A stretch of DNA of 64,000 nucleotides from Gaiellasilicea sp963705515. Lineage in GTDB: Bacteria > Actinomycetota > Thermoleophilia > Gaiellales > Gaiellaceae. Shown piece after piece: positions 19,364 through 27,272 of the stretch. The stretch lies in NCBI GenBank assembly GCA_963705515.1, contig CAVPJV010000007.1, forward strand, positions 186,001 to 250,000, written 5' to 3'. Each line of letters begins with the position of its first letter. Within the stretch, counting starts at the first letter, position 1. The notes below the pieces were generated by a model. It saw only the letters and a program-made list of their open reading frames with translations, was not told where the DNA came from and searched no databases. Position numbers and translations under genes: made by a program.

Positions 19364-21322
19364 CTACTTGATCTTGTCGACAGGCTTGAGACCCTTCGCG
19401 ATCGCGAGCATGGTCTCGTTCGAGAGCGAGTCGAGCAGCGTGTTCACGACCCAGTAGCTGGCACCGCCCTGGCGGAGCACGACCATGTGCAGCTTCGGGC
19501 CGGTGTAGTGGAGCTCGTAGGTACGGCCGCCGATCGAGCGGACGAAGTTGCGCTCGGACAGCGCCGGCGCGTCCTCCCAGTCGGTCATCTGCACGCCCCA
19601 GTACTCATTCGTGCCGGTGCCGAGCTTGTACGTCAGCCGGACCGTCTTGTGCTTCCGGTCCGGGTCGATCCGGTACATGCGCACGGGCTTCTCGCGGTCG
19701 ATCCACGAGGTGCGCTCGATCACGGTCGGCACCATCAGCTTGAACGGGACCTTGTTCGCGCGCTCGCGCAGGTAGGCGAGGGACGCCTCGGCGCCGGGCT
19801 CGACGTTGGCGGGCTGCTTCTGCGGCGTCTTGTCGACAGGCGCCTCGGCGAGCGTGCCGTGGAAGGTCTGGCCCACGATCACGGTGAGCATGGCGCCGTT
19901 CGAAAGGGCTCCGACCTTGGCGTTGAGCGGGACGACGTCGTCGGTGCCGAACAGCGTCGCGACCTTCTTCGCGGCCGCCGCCGCGCCGGCCTGCGCCTTG
20001 TCGTATTGGATCCGCGTCTTGAAGTAATCCCAGTTCGGCGCGTTCGCGTTCTTGCCGTCCGGCGGGTAGATCATCTGGTAGGCGCGCTGCGAGAGCAGGT
20101 AGCTGGCGGTGCCTGCCGAACCGGTGACGCCGTTCCCGTTCAGGACCGTGATCGTCGTCTCGCGGGGCGCCGGCGCCTTCGTCGCAGAGGGCTTCGGCTT
20201 CTCGTTCAGCGCCACCTGAGTCGCCTTCTGCGGTGACTCGACGTCCGGGTGCGAGAACTCCTGCACCGCCTTCTGGACGTTCGCCTCGGGCGCGACGATG
20301 TCGAAATTCGACCGCTCCTCGAGGCCCTCGATCTTCGACTGGAAGAAGTGGCCCGGCGGCAGCGAGTACGCGAAGAGGGCGTACTCGAGCACGGTCTTGC
20401 CGTCGAGCTCCGAGTTGCCGCCGACACCGACCTCGACGTTCTTCGTCACCGTCTTGATCACCTTCGGGAGGTCGAACGGCCCCGTGCTCGCCTTGATCTG
20501 GTCCTTGAAGGCGCGCACGAACAGCTGCTGGCGCGCGACGCGGTAGAGGTCGGAGTCCGTGTGCCGGTAGCGGACGAAGTCGAGCGCCTGGTAGCCGCCG
20601 AGCTTCTGGTAGCCGGGGAAGAGGTTGATCGTGGCGAAGCCGAAGTCGCCGCCGCGGTCGTTGAAGTAGCGCCGGTCGACGTCGATCCAGATGCCTCCGA
20701 CCGCATCGACGAGCTGGCGGAAGCCGCGGAAGTTGACCGTGATCAGGTAGTTGACGGGCAGCCCGGTCAGCTTGCGGACGGTCTCGAGTGTCCCCCGCGT
20801 GCCGCAGGTCGCGTAGGCGTTGTTGATGCGGGCGCCGAAGACCTGCCTGCCCGGGCAGTGGATCTCGACGAAGAGGTCACGCGGGAACGACATCATCGAG
20901 ATCGACTTCGTGTCGGGGTCTGCGCGCACGAGCATGATCGTGTCCGAGCGCGACGTCGTTCCCTTCCCCTCGCCGGCGCGCTTGTCGTAGCCGATCACGA
21001 GCGCCGTGGTGGGCTGGCCGGGGAGCGGCGCGACGTCGAGCCGCTTCGCCGCGACCTTGACGTCGGGAGTGGATGCCTGAACGTCCGCGACGGTCTGGTG
21101 GAACCAGAGATACGCGCCGCCGGCTGCGGAGCCGATCAGGACGAGGAGAGCGACGCCGGCCCACGCCAGTGCGGTGCGGACGAACGCCCAGCGCGAGCGC
21201 GGCGGCGGCTCCGGCTGGCGGTAGATCGTGATCGGCGAGAGCGCGCCGGGCGGCAGGACGGCCCGGCCGTTGCCGTTGACGCCCGCTCCGCGGCCGATTC
21301 CTCTCTTTAGGGTGGTCCGCAT
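19364..21322 (-). CDS. LytR-CpsA-Psr (LCP) family wall polymer transferase with long C-terminal extension
   Basis: A 652-residue membrane-anchored protein. A cytoplasmic N-terminus of about 45 residues, one membrane helix (about 47-70), then the LCP domain (about 100-320) with the conserved acidic and arginine residues in SRSDTIMLVRADP, FPRDLFVEI and VRYRHTDSDLYRVARQQ. A LytR_C domain follows after a Pro/Lys linker (from about 385: TITVLNGNGVTGSAGTASYL), and a further C-terminal domain of about 150 residues that I do not recognise. LCP enzymes move undecaprenyl-linked polymers to peptidoglycan. Position next to ugd and nucleotidyltransferases suggests it attaches the polymer made by them. Confidence 0.92.
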   Translation of the reverse strand: MRTTLKRGIGRGAGVNGNGRAVLPPGALSPITIYRQPEPPPRSRWAFVRTALAWAGVALLVLIGSAAGGAYLWFHQTVADVQASTPDVKVAAKRLDVAPLPGQPTTALVIGYDKRAGEGKGTTSRSDTIMLVRADPDTKSISMMSFPRDLFVEIHCPGRQVFGARINNAYATCGTRGTLETVRKLTGLPVNYLITVNFRGFRQLVDAVGGIWIDVDRRYFNDRGGDFGFATINLFPGYQKLGGYQALDFVRYRHTDSDLYRVARQQLFVRAFKDQIKASTGPFDLPKVIKTVTKNVEVGVGGNSELDGKTVLEYALFAYSLPPGHFFQSKIEGLEERSNFDIVAPEANVQKAVQEFSHPDVESPQKATQVALNEKPKPSATKAPAPRETTITVLNGNGVTGSAGTASYLLSQRAYQMIYPPDGKNANAPNWDYFKTRIQYDKAQAGAAAAAKKVATLFGTDDVVPLNAKVGALSNGAMLTVIVGQTFHGTLAEAPVDKTPQKQPANVEPGAEASLAYLRERANKVPFKLMVPTVIERTSWIDREKPVRMYRIDPDRKHKTVRLTYKLGTGTNEYWGVQMTDWEDAPALSERNFVRSIGGRTYELHYTGPKLHMVVLRQGGASYWVVNTLLDSLSNETMLAIAKGLKPVDKIK

Positions 21323-21372
21323 AGGGAAAGCGGGCTCTCAGCGCCCGCGACGGCCCCCAGGATAGCCGAGCC

Positions 21373-22473
21373 TTAGGTCGTCGCCGCCCTGACGGAGGCG
21401 AGCGCCTCGGCGAAGAATGCGTTCTCGTCCGGCGTCCCGACCGTGATCCGCAGCGCCCCCGGAGCGCCGAACGCTCCCATTGGGCGAACGATCGCGCCCT
21501 CGTGGAGCAGCGCGTCGAAGAGCACGGGGGCGTCCTCGCCGACCTCGACGAAGAGAAAGTTCCCGACCGCCGGCCCGGCCGGCTCGAGCCCGTGCTCGCG
21601 GAGCGTCCGCTCGAGGGTAGCCCGCCCTTCCGCGGTCAGCCGGCGCCTCTCGGCGAGCTCGGCGGCACCGTCGATGCTTGCGAGCGCGGCGACCTGGGCC
21701 TGCGTGCCAACGTCGAATGCGCGCCGGGTCTTGCCGATCGCCTGGATCACGTCCGGCGGGCCGACGCCGTAGCCGACGCGCAGGCCTGCGAGCCCGTAGA
21801 TCTTCGAGAACGTCCGCAGCACGAGCACCCGGTGTCCGCGGGCGAGGTACTCCGCGACACCGTCGGGATAGTCGGGACGGTCGATGTACTCGAAGTAGGC
21901 CTGGTCGAGAACGGTGAGGACGTGGTCGGGGACGCGTTCGAAGTAGGAGTCGAGCCCGTCGCGCGTCGTCATCGTGCTCGTGGGGTTGTTCGGCGTCGCG
22001 ATGTAGACCAGCTTCGCCTTCGGCCCGATCGCGTCGAGCAGCGCGTCCAGGTCGTAGTGGTCGTCGATGAGAGGCACTTTCCGCGGCACGGCGCCGACCT
22101 TGAGTGCGTCGAGCACGTAGCTGATGAATGAGGGCCAGGCCGTGACGACCTCGTCGCCGGGATCGAGCGCTGCGATCGAGAGATGCCCGATGATGGCGTC
22201 GGCGCCGGCGCCCGTGATCACGTTGGCCGGCTCGACGTCATGGCGCGCTGCGATCGCGTTGCGGAGGTGGAAGGCGCCGCCGTCCGGGTAGCGGTTGAGC
22301 GAGCCGGCGCTGCGCTCGAGCGCCTCGAGCGCCGCCGGGAAGGGTCCCCACGGGCCTTCGTTCGACGCAAGCTTGACGACCCGAGCGAGCCCGAGCTCGC
22401 GCTGGACTTCCTCCTCGGGCTTCCCCGGCTCGTACGGAACGAGGCCGTCGATGGCGGCGCGGAAGAGGCTCAT
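21373..22473 (-). CDS. hisC: Histidinol-phosphate aminotransferase
   Basis: A 366-residue class II PLP aminotransferase. Typical HisC motifs are VKLASNEGPWGP near the N-terminus, NPTSTMT, the PLP-lysine segment RTFSKIYGLAGLRVGYG, and an arginine near the C-terminus in GALRITVGTPDEN. It converts imidazole-acetol phosphate to histidinol phosphate; related enzymes also act on phenylalanine/tyrosine. It is not with other his genes here, so the second activity is possible. It begins seven bases after the stop of the small membrane protein gene. Confidence 0.92.
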   Translation of the reverse strand: MSLFRAAIDGLVPYEPGKPEEEVQRELGLARVVKLASNEGPWGPFPAALEALERSAGSLNRYPDGGAFHLRNAIAARHDVEPANVITGAGADAIIGHLSIAALDPGDEVVTAWPSFISYVLDALKVGAVPRKVPLIDDHYDLDALLDAIGPKAKLVYIATPNNPTSTMTTRDGLDSYFERVPDHVLTVLDQAYFEYIDRPDYPDGVAEYLARGHRVLVLRTFSKIYGLAGLRVGYGVGPPDVIQAIGKTRRAFDVGTQAQVAALASIDGAAELAERRRLTAEGRATLERTLREHGLEPAGPAVGNFLFVEVGEDAPVLFDALLHEGAIVRPMGAFGAPGALRITVGTPDENAFFAEALASVRAATT

Positions 22474-22480
22474 CGCGAGA

Positions 22481-22708
22481 CTACTCCGCCGCAGGGGGCG
22501 GCAGCTCGGCGTCGTCCGAGCTCTTGCGCCAGAACCAGAGGACGCCGACGAGGGCCGCGGCGCCGGCGGCGATCGCGCCCTTGTTCGGCCGCCTCGTGCC
22601 CTCGACCGTTCCCGGCACGGCCTGGAGCGCCTTGCGCTTCATCACGGTCTTGGCGCCCATCCACGTCAGCCAGCCGAGAACCGCGTAGCGCTTGTTGAAG
22701 ATGCTCAT
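22481..22708 (-). CDS. Small membrane protein
   Basis: A 75-residue protein with a basic N-terminal half (KRYAVLGWLTWMGAKTVMKRKA) and one clear membrane segment near residues 45-62 (IAAGAAALVGVLWFWR), ending in an acidic/proline tail. I do not recognise the family. The reading frame is immediately upstream of hisC and shares its direction. Confidence 0.65.
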   Translation of the reverse strand: MSIFNKRYAVLGWLTWMGAKTVMKRKALQAVPGTVEGTRRPNKGAIAAGAAALVGVLWFWRKSSDDAELPPPAAE

Positions 22709-22726
22709 CGCGAGAGGCTAACACCG

Positions 22727-22757
22727 CTCGGACGTGGCCGAATCGGCCACGTCCGAG
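22727..22757. repeat. Long perfect palindrome
   Basis: CTCGGACGTGGCCGA and its exact reverse complement are separated by one base (A at 22742), giving a stem of up to 15 bp. A second small dyad, GGGAC-t-GTCCC, follows directly (22757-22767). The element lies upstream of the small membrane protein gene and looks like a repetitive extragenic palindrome rather than a terminator, since no U-run follows. Confidence 0.8.
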
Positions 22758-22807
22758 GGACTGTCCCTGGGACATGGCCGCAACGGCCGGCGCCGCCTGC
22801 GCAAGCT

Positions 22808-23040
22808 GGGAGCGAAGCGACCCTTCAGGGGTTTGCGCGACCCGGGATCCGCCCCTGCGGATCCCGAGTCATGCGACGGCTAAGAACGGGAGCGAAGCGA
22901 CCCTTCAGGGGTTTGCGCGACCCGGGATCCGCCCCTGCGGATCCCGAGTCATGCGACGGCTAAGAACGGGAGCGAAGCGACCCTTCAGGGGTTTGCGCGA
23001 CCCGGGATCCGCCCCTGCGGATCCCGAGTCATGCGACGGC
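22808..23040. repeat. Three 80-bp tandem repeats with internal palindromes
   Basis: Three direct copies begin at 22808, 22888 and 22968 with an exact 80-bp period; copies 1 and 2 are complete and the third stops after 73 bases. Within each, CGGGATCCGC-ccct-GCGGATCCCG forms a perfect 10-bp hairpin (22843-22866, 22923-22946, 23003-23026), and CCCT-tc-AGGG gives a second small one. The open frame through the array is an artefact of the period and strong GC bias. No spacers exist, so it is not a CRISPR array. This and the palindrome fill most of the 490-bp gene-free interval 22709-23199. Confidence 0.95.
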
Positions 23041-23049
23041 CAATAAAGC

Positions 23050-23081
23050 GAGCCGCCCCCTCTGCGGCAAGGGGGCGGCTC
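23050..23081 (-). terminator. Intrinsic terminator after lpdA
   Basis: GAGCCGCCCCCT pairs perfectly with AGGGGGCGGCTC over an 8-base loop, and on the minus strand the stem is followed by GCTTTATT. It lies about 120 bases past the lpdA stop in the direction of lpdA transcription. The 118 bases between (23082-23199) show nothing else I can name. Confidence 0.75.
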
Positions 23082-23199
23082 TGGGAGAAAAGGCGGGGCC
23101 GGCGGGCGGCACGGCCCCTATGTGGGGACGAGGGCACGTCCTTGGCTATAGAAGATGCCGCCCTTGCGGAAACCTTGCGCGATTTGAAAACTTTTGTTG

Positions 23200-24606
23200 C
23201 TACGTCTGCGCGGGCGCCCGTTTCTTGTTCGGAAGGTGGATCGCACGCCCGAGCGCGACGAGCCCGGCCTCCTTGATCGCCTCCGACAGGGTCGGGTGCG
23301 CGCACATCCCGTCGGCCACCGTCTCGACCGTTGCCTCGGCGTCGAGCGCCACCGTCCCGGCCTCGATCAGGTCGGTCACGTGTGGGCCGACCATGACCAG
23401 GCCGAGCAGCTCGCCGTACTTCGTCTCGTGAATCGACTTGACCCACCCGACCGTCTCGGCCTGCATCACCGCACGGGCGTTCGCGACCCACGGGAACCTG
23501 CCGACCGCGATGTCGTCGCCGTGCCGCTCACGCGCCTGCGCCTCGGTCAGACCGACCCCTGCGATCTCCGGATCGGTGTAGATCGGCCGCGGCACGGCCG
23601 GATCGCCGATCGTCGCCTCGTGCCCGCACGCGTTCTCGGCGGCCACCTCGCCCTCCCGGAAGGCCGTATGCGCGAGCTGCCAGTAGCCGGCGCAGTCGCC
23701 GACTGCGTAGATGTGCGGCACCGTCGTCCGCCGGTGCTCGTCGGTGGCGATCCCGGCACGGCGATCGAGCTGGACGCCGATCTCCTCGAGCCCGAGCCCC
23801 TCGACGAGCGGGCCGCGGCCGATCGAGACGAGCATCAGGTCGGTCTCGACGCTTTCGCCCTCGCCGAAGTGGACACGCAGCTGGTGACCCTGGTCCTCGA
23901 CGCCGTTGCACTGCTTGCCGAGCTGGAGCGCGATCCCGCGCTTCCCGAACGCCTTCGAGAGCTCCTTCGCCGCGTCGGCATCCTCCTGCGGGATCAGCGT
24001 GTCGAGCATCTCGACGATCGTGACCTCGGAGCCGAAGCGCTGGAAGATCGAGGCGAACTCGCAGCCGATGATGCCGCCGCCGAGCACGACGAGCCGGCGC
24101 GGCACCTGAGTCTGGGCAAGCAGGCCTGTCGAGTCGACGCAGCGCGGCGAGTCAATTCCGTCGATCGGCGGGCGCAGCGGGAACGACCCCGTCGCGACGA
24201 CCGCGCTCTTGAAGCTGATGTCCTCGCCACCCTCGACCGAGAGCGTGTTCGGGCCGCTGAAGCGGCCGCGCCCCTTCACCCATTCGACGCCGTTCGCCTT
24301 GAAGAGGACGGCGACGCCGCCGGTCATCTGCTTGACGACACCGTTCTTCCACTCGACCGCCTGGCCGAAGTTCAGCTGCGGCTGGCTGACCTCGACGCCG
24401 AACTTGGCAAACGTCTCGCCCGCCTGATGCATCGCATGCGCGGTCTGCACCCAGGCCTTGGTCGGGATGCACCCGACCCGCAGGCAGGTGCCGCCGAGCT
24501 CGGGCTCCTGCTCGACGCAGACGACCTTCGCGCCCAGCTGGGCTGCGCGAATCGCTGCCGTGTATCCGCCGGGGCCTCCGCCCAGGACGGCGACGTCACA
24601 TTCCAT
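23200..24606 (-). CDS. lpdA: Dihydrolipoyl dehydrogenase (E3)
   Basis: A 468-residue flavoprotein. FAD-binding GGGPGGYTAAIRAAQLG, the redox-active disulfide in GGTCLRVGCIPTKA, the NAD-binding GGGIIGCEFASIFQRFG and the C-terminal catalytic His-Glu pair in AHPTLSEA are all present. It reoxidises the dihydrolipoyl group of E2 in 2-oxoacid dehydrogenase complexes. The E1-E2 genes lie 1.4 kb upstream on the same strand but are separated by a plus-strand gene, so lpdA has its own transcript. It ends in a strong hairpin terminator. The first half of the usual HxHPT motif reads CAHPT, keeping the catalytic histidine. Confidence 0.96.
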   Translation of the reverse strand: MECDVAVLGGGPGGYTAAIRAAQLGAKVVCVEQEPELGGTCLRVGCIPTKAWVQTAHAMHQAGETFAKFGVEVSQPQLNFGQAVEWKNGVVKQMTGGVAVLFKANGVEWVKGRGRFSGPNTLSVEGGEDISFKSAVVATGSFPLRPPIDGIDSPRCVDSTGLLAQTQVPRRLVVLGGGIIGCEFASIFQRFGSEVTIVEMLDTLIPQEDADAAKELSKAFGKRGIALQLGKQCNGVEDQGHQLRVHFGEGESVETDLMLVSIGRGPLVEGLGLEEIGVQLDRRAGIATDEHRRTTVPHIYAVGDCAGYWQLAHTAFREGEVAAENACGHEATIGDPAVPRPIYTDPEIAGVGLTEAQARERHGDDIAVGRFPWVANARAVMQAETVGWVKSIHETKYGELLGLVMVGPHVTDLIEAGTVALDAEATVETVADGMCAHPTLSEAIKEAGLVALGRAIHLPNKKRAPAQT

Positions 24607-24702
24607 CTCTCAACCTTTCCGTCGGAAGTCTGGTCCGATGCTAGCGATGAGTTTCCCGGCGGGGCGAGGTCGTAGGGTGCACGCCGACGAGAGGAGCCAC
24701 CG

Positions 24703-25239
24703 GTGAGGAAGCTGGTCGAATCGACGTTCATGTCGCTTGACGGGGTGATCGAGAACCCGCAGAACTGGAGCCCGCCCTACTGGGACGACGAGCACACGGC
24801 CTACGCGGAGAAGCTGATGTCCGGTGCGGACGAGCTGCTGCTGGGCCGGAAGACGTACGAGGGCTTCGCCGAGGCGTGGCCGCAGCGGTCGGGCGATCCC
24901 TACACGGACAAGATCAACGCGATGCCGAAGCACGTCGCCACACGGACGCTGACCGACCTGACCTGGAACGCGCACCCGCTCCAGGGCGACACTGTCGAAG
25001 CGGTTGCGGAGCTGAAGCAGCGCGACGGCGAGGACCTCCTCAAGTACGGCACCGGCGAGCTGACGCGGACGCTGCTCGAGAACGGGCTGCTCGACGAGCT
25101 GCACGTCTGGATCTTCCCCGTGCTCGTCGGCGGGGGCCAGCGCCTGATCGACGGCATCGACGTCACGCACCTCGACCTCGTCGAGACGACGCCCTTCGGG
25201 AGCGGCATCGTCGTCAACGTCTACGCGCCGAAGCGCTAG
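24703..25239 (+). CDS. Dihydrofolate reductase family protein (RibD C-terminal domain)
   Basis: A 178-residue protein of the RibD C-terminal/DHFR-like fold common in actinobacteria: RKLVESTFMSLDGVIENP at the start, ELLLGRKTYEGFAEAWP in the NADPH-binding region, and VLVGGGQRLIDGI near the end. Such stand-alone proteins are usually annotated as dihydrofolate reductase family, but few have a proven reaction. The start codon is GTG with GAGGAG upstream. It is convergent with the acetyltransferase gene and overlaps it by four bases. Confidence 0.9.
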   Translation: MRKLVESTFMSLDGVIENPQNWSPPYWDDEHTAYAEKLMSGADELLLGRKTYEGFAEAWPQRSGDPYTDKINAMPKHVATRTLTDLTWNAHPLQGDTVEAVAELKQRDGEDLLKYGTGELTRTLLENGLLDELHVWIFPVLVGGGQRLIDGIDVTHLDLVETTPFGSGIVVNVYAPKR

Positions 25240-25697
25240 GCCAGCGACGCGACCATCGTCCACGCCTCGGCGCCCTCGTCGACGACCTCGAAGCCGTGAC
25301 GCTCGTAGAGCTTGCGGGCCGGGTTGCCGGGCTCGACGCTGAGGCTGAGGCGCTCGTAGCCGGCAGCCCGCGCCTTCGCGATCAACTCTCGCAGGAGTTC
25401 GTCGCCGATCCCGTGACCGCGCTTCGACGGGACGACGGCGATCGCGAGCTCCGGCGTCCGCTCGTCGACGAAGCCGTAGCCCGGCTCGTCGAGCGTGAAG
25501 ACCCGGTACCACGCCGCCCCGACGGGGAAGCCGTTCTCGAGCGCGATCACGGCGGTGTCTCCCGGCCTCCCCCACCCGCGCACGTAGCGCGAGACGAGCG
25601 AGCCCGGGACGCGCTCGCGCCAGTAATACGCGTGGTGGAGCATGTCGCGCAGGAAGCGGACGTCCTGGGCTCCGCCTCTCCGCAGCACCACGCCCAT
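25236..25697 (-). CDS. GNAT family N-acetyltransferase
   Basis: A 153-residue GCN5-type acetyltransferase. The acetyl-CoA binding motif is in VPSKRGHGIGDELLRELI (R/Q-x-x-G-x-G/A) and the C-terminal ARKLYERHGFEVV is the usual motif B end. The substrate is unknown. The ATG overlaps the stop of the upstream VOC gene as TGATG, so the two are co-translated at the tail of the E1-E2 operon. Confidence 0.88.
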   Translation of the reverse strand: MGVVLRRGGAQDVRFLRDMLHHAYYWRERVPGSLVSRYVRGWGRPGDTAVIALENGFPVGAAWYRVFTLDEPGYGFVDERTPELAIAVVPSKRGHGIGDELLRELIAKARAAGYERLSLSVEPGNPARKLYERHGFEVVDEGAEAWTMVASLA

Positions 25698-26029
25698 CAG
25701 GTGAGGGACTGCGCCAGCTGGACGCGGTTGCCGTCGGGGTCGAAGACGTCCACCAGCCGGATCTGCCCGTGTAGCTCGAACACGACACCGACCTCGACGC
25801 CCGCCGCGCGCAGCCGCTCGGCTTCGGCCTTCACGTCCGCTACGTCGACGTGGGCGACCCCGCCCGACTCGCTCGCCTCACCCACGGCGAGCGCGATCTC
25901 CATGCCGCCGTGCCGAAGCCGCGACCAGCCGTCTTCGACGTCGACGAAGACCTCCTCGAAGCCGAGCACGTCGCGGTAGAAGGCGCGGCCTGCGTCGAGG
26001 TCGCGGACGCGGTACCACACTGTTGCCAT
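25697..26029 (-). CDS. VOC/glyoxalase-fold protein
   Basis: A 110-residue vicinal oxygen chelate domain (ATVWYRVRDLDAGRAFYRDVLGF at the start; FDPDGNRVQLAQ at the end). Many relatives are bleomycin-resistance or glyoxalase-like proteins of unknown substrate. The frame is open 26 codons further upstream, but that stretch overlaps the E2 gene; the ATG at 26029, ten bases after the E2 stop, is the sensible start. It is translated just ahead of the GNAT gene. Confidence 0.88.
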   Translation of the reverse strand: MATVWYRVRDLDAGRAFYRDVLGFEEVFVDVEDGWSRLRHGGMEIALAVGEASESGGVAHVDVADVKAEAERLRAAGVEVGVVFELHGQIRLVDVFDPDGNRVQLAQSLT

Positions 26030-26039
26030 CACAGTGAAC

Positions 26040-27272
26040 CTACAACGCGAGCGCTGGCTCTTCGAGCAGCTCCTTGACCGTGCGCAGGAACCCGGCACCG
26101 TCTGCACCGTCGATTGCCCGGTGGTCGCACGTGATCGTCATGCTCATCAGCGGGCGCACCTCCACCTGGCCGCCGACGACGACGGGCTTCTCCTCGGTCG
26201 CGCCGACGGCGAGGATCGCCGCCTGCGGCGGGTTCAGCACGGCGACGAACTGCTCGATCCCGAACATGCCGAGGTTCGAGATCGTGAACGTGCCGTCCGC
26301 GAGGTCGTCGCGCTGGAGCTTGCCGTCGCGCGCACGGCCGACGAGCGCCGCACGGTCGGCGGCGATCTCCTGGATCGTCTTCCGGTCGGCGTCCCGGATC
26401 ACGGGGACGACGAGCCCGTTCGGGGCGGCGACAGCAATGCCGACATGCGCGTAGGGGAAACGCAGGATCTTGTCGCCCGTGAAGTGAGCGTTCACGGCCG
26501 GGTGGCGCAGCAGCGCTGCCGCGGCCACCTTCGTCAGCAGGTCGCTGACGGTCGGCTTCGTCTCGCCCTCGCGCAGGCGGCCGACGAGCCGTTCGCGCAA
26601 CTCCAGCGACCTGGTCATGTCGACCGAGATCGTCAGCTGGAAGACCGGCGCCTGCCAGGCCTCGGTCAGGCGGCGCGCAATCGTCTTGCGAGTCGCGGTC
26701 AGCTCGATCTCCTCGACCTCGCCGGATGGCGCGGCGACCGGTGCCGGAGCGGCCTTCGGCGCGGCGACGGCGCCGCGCTCGACGTCCTCGGCGACGATCC
26801 GACCCTCGGGGCCGCTGCCGCTCAGGGTCGCGATGTCGATCCCCTTCTCGCGTGCGAGCCTGCGCGCGAGCGGTGAGGCCTTGACGCGGCCGTCGGAGCG
26901 CACGGGCGCGTCGGCGACGGCCGCCGCGGGTGACTCCTCCTGCCGCGCTTCCGGCTGCGCATCCGGCTCGGCTGCGGCGTCCGCCTTGTCCTCGGCCGCG
27001 GCGGGCGCGGCGCCGTTCCCGGAGGGAACGTCCTCGCCCTCGCTGCCGATGAAGGCGATCGTCCGACCGACCTCAACCTCTCCCGAGTCGACGACGATCT
27101 TGAGCAGCACGCCGTCGGCCTCGGCCTCGACCTCCTGCGTCACCTTGTCCGTGTCGAGCTCGTAGAGCGGCTCGCGCTTCTTGACCGGCTCGCCCTCGCC
27201 CTTGAGCCACTTGACGATCGTGCCGGACTCCATCCCCTGGCCCAGCCGCGGAAGCTTGACCTCGGTCGCCAC
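26040..27272 (-). CDS. 2-oxoacid dehydrogenase E2 (dihydrolipoamide acyltransferase)
   Basis: A 410-residue E2 core. N-terminal lipoyl domain with the lipoyl-lysine motif ELDTDKVTQEV (lysine near residue 43), an Ala/Glu-rich linker (about 85-130), a peripheral subunit-binding domain (VKASPLARRLAREKGID ... GSGPEGRIVAEDV), another linker, and the catalytic acyltransferase domain ending in the active-site motif CDHRAIDGADGA. The GTG start shares one base with the E1 beta stop (TAGTG). Whether the complex uses pyruvate or branched-chain 2-oxoacids is not clear from sequence. Confidence 0.95.
   Translation of the reverse strand: MATEVKLPRLGQGMESGTIVKWLKGEGEPVKKREPLYELDTDKVTQEVEAEADGVLLKIVVDSGEVEVGRTIAFIGSEGEDVPSGNGAAPAAAEDKADAAAEPDAQPEARQEESPAAAVADAPVRSDGRVKASPLARRLAREKGIDIATLSGSGPEGRIVAEDVERGAVAAPKAAPAPVAAPSGEVEEIELTATRKTIARRLTEAWQAPVFQLTISVDMTRSLELRERLVGRLREGETKPTVSDLLTKVAAAALLRHPAVNAHFTGDKILRFPYAHVGIAVAAPNGLVVPVIRDADRKTIQEIAADRAALVGRARDGKLQRDDLADGTFTISNLGMFGIEQFVAVLNPPQAAILAVGATEEKPVVVGGQVEVRPLMSMTITCDHRAIDGADGAGFLRTVKELLEEPALAL

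Noticed and set aside
22808..23040. CRISPR array
   Set aside because: The repeats are directly adjacent without spacers, longer than CRISPR repeats, and no cas genes are in the window.
22774..23046. Open frame of 90 codons across the tandem repeats
   Set aside because: It is the repeat translated three times; the 80-bp unit is not a multiple of three and no protein features result.
23082..23199. Small RNA or tRNA between terminator and lpdA
   Set aside because: No tRNA fold or conserved RNA motif could be formed; it is most likely the lpdA 3' untranslated region.
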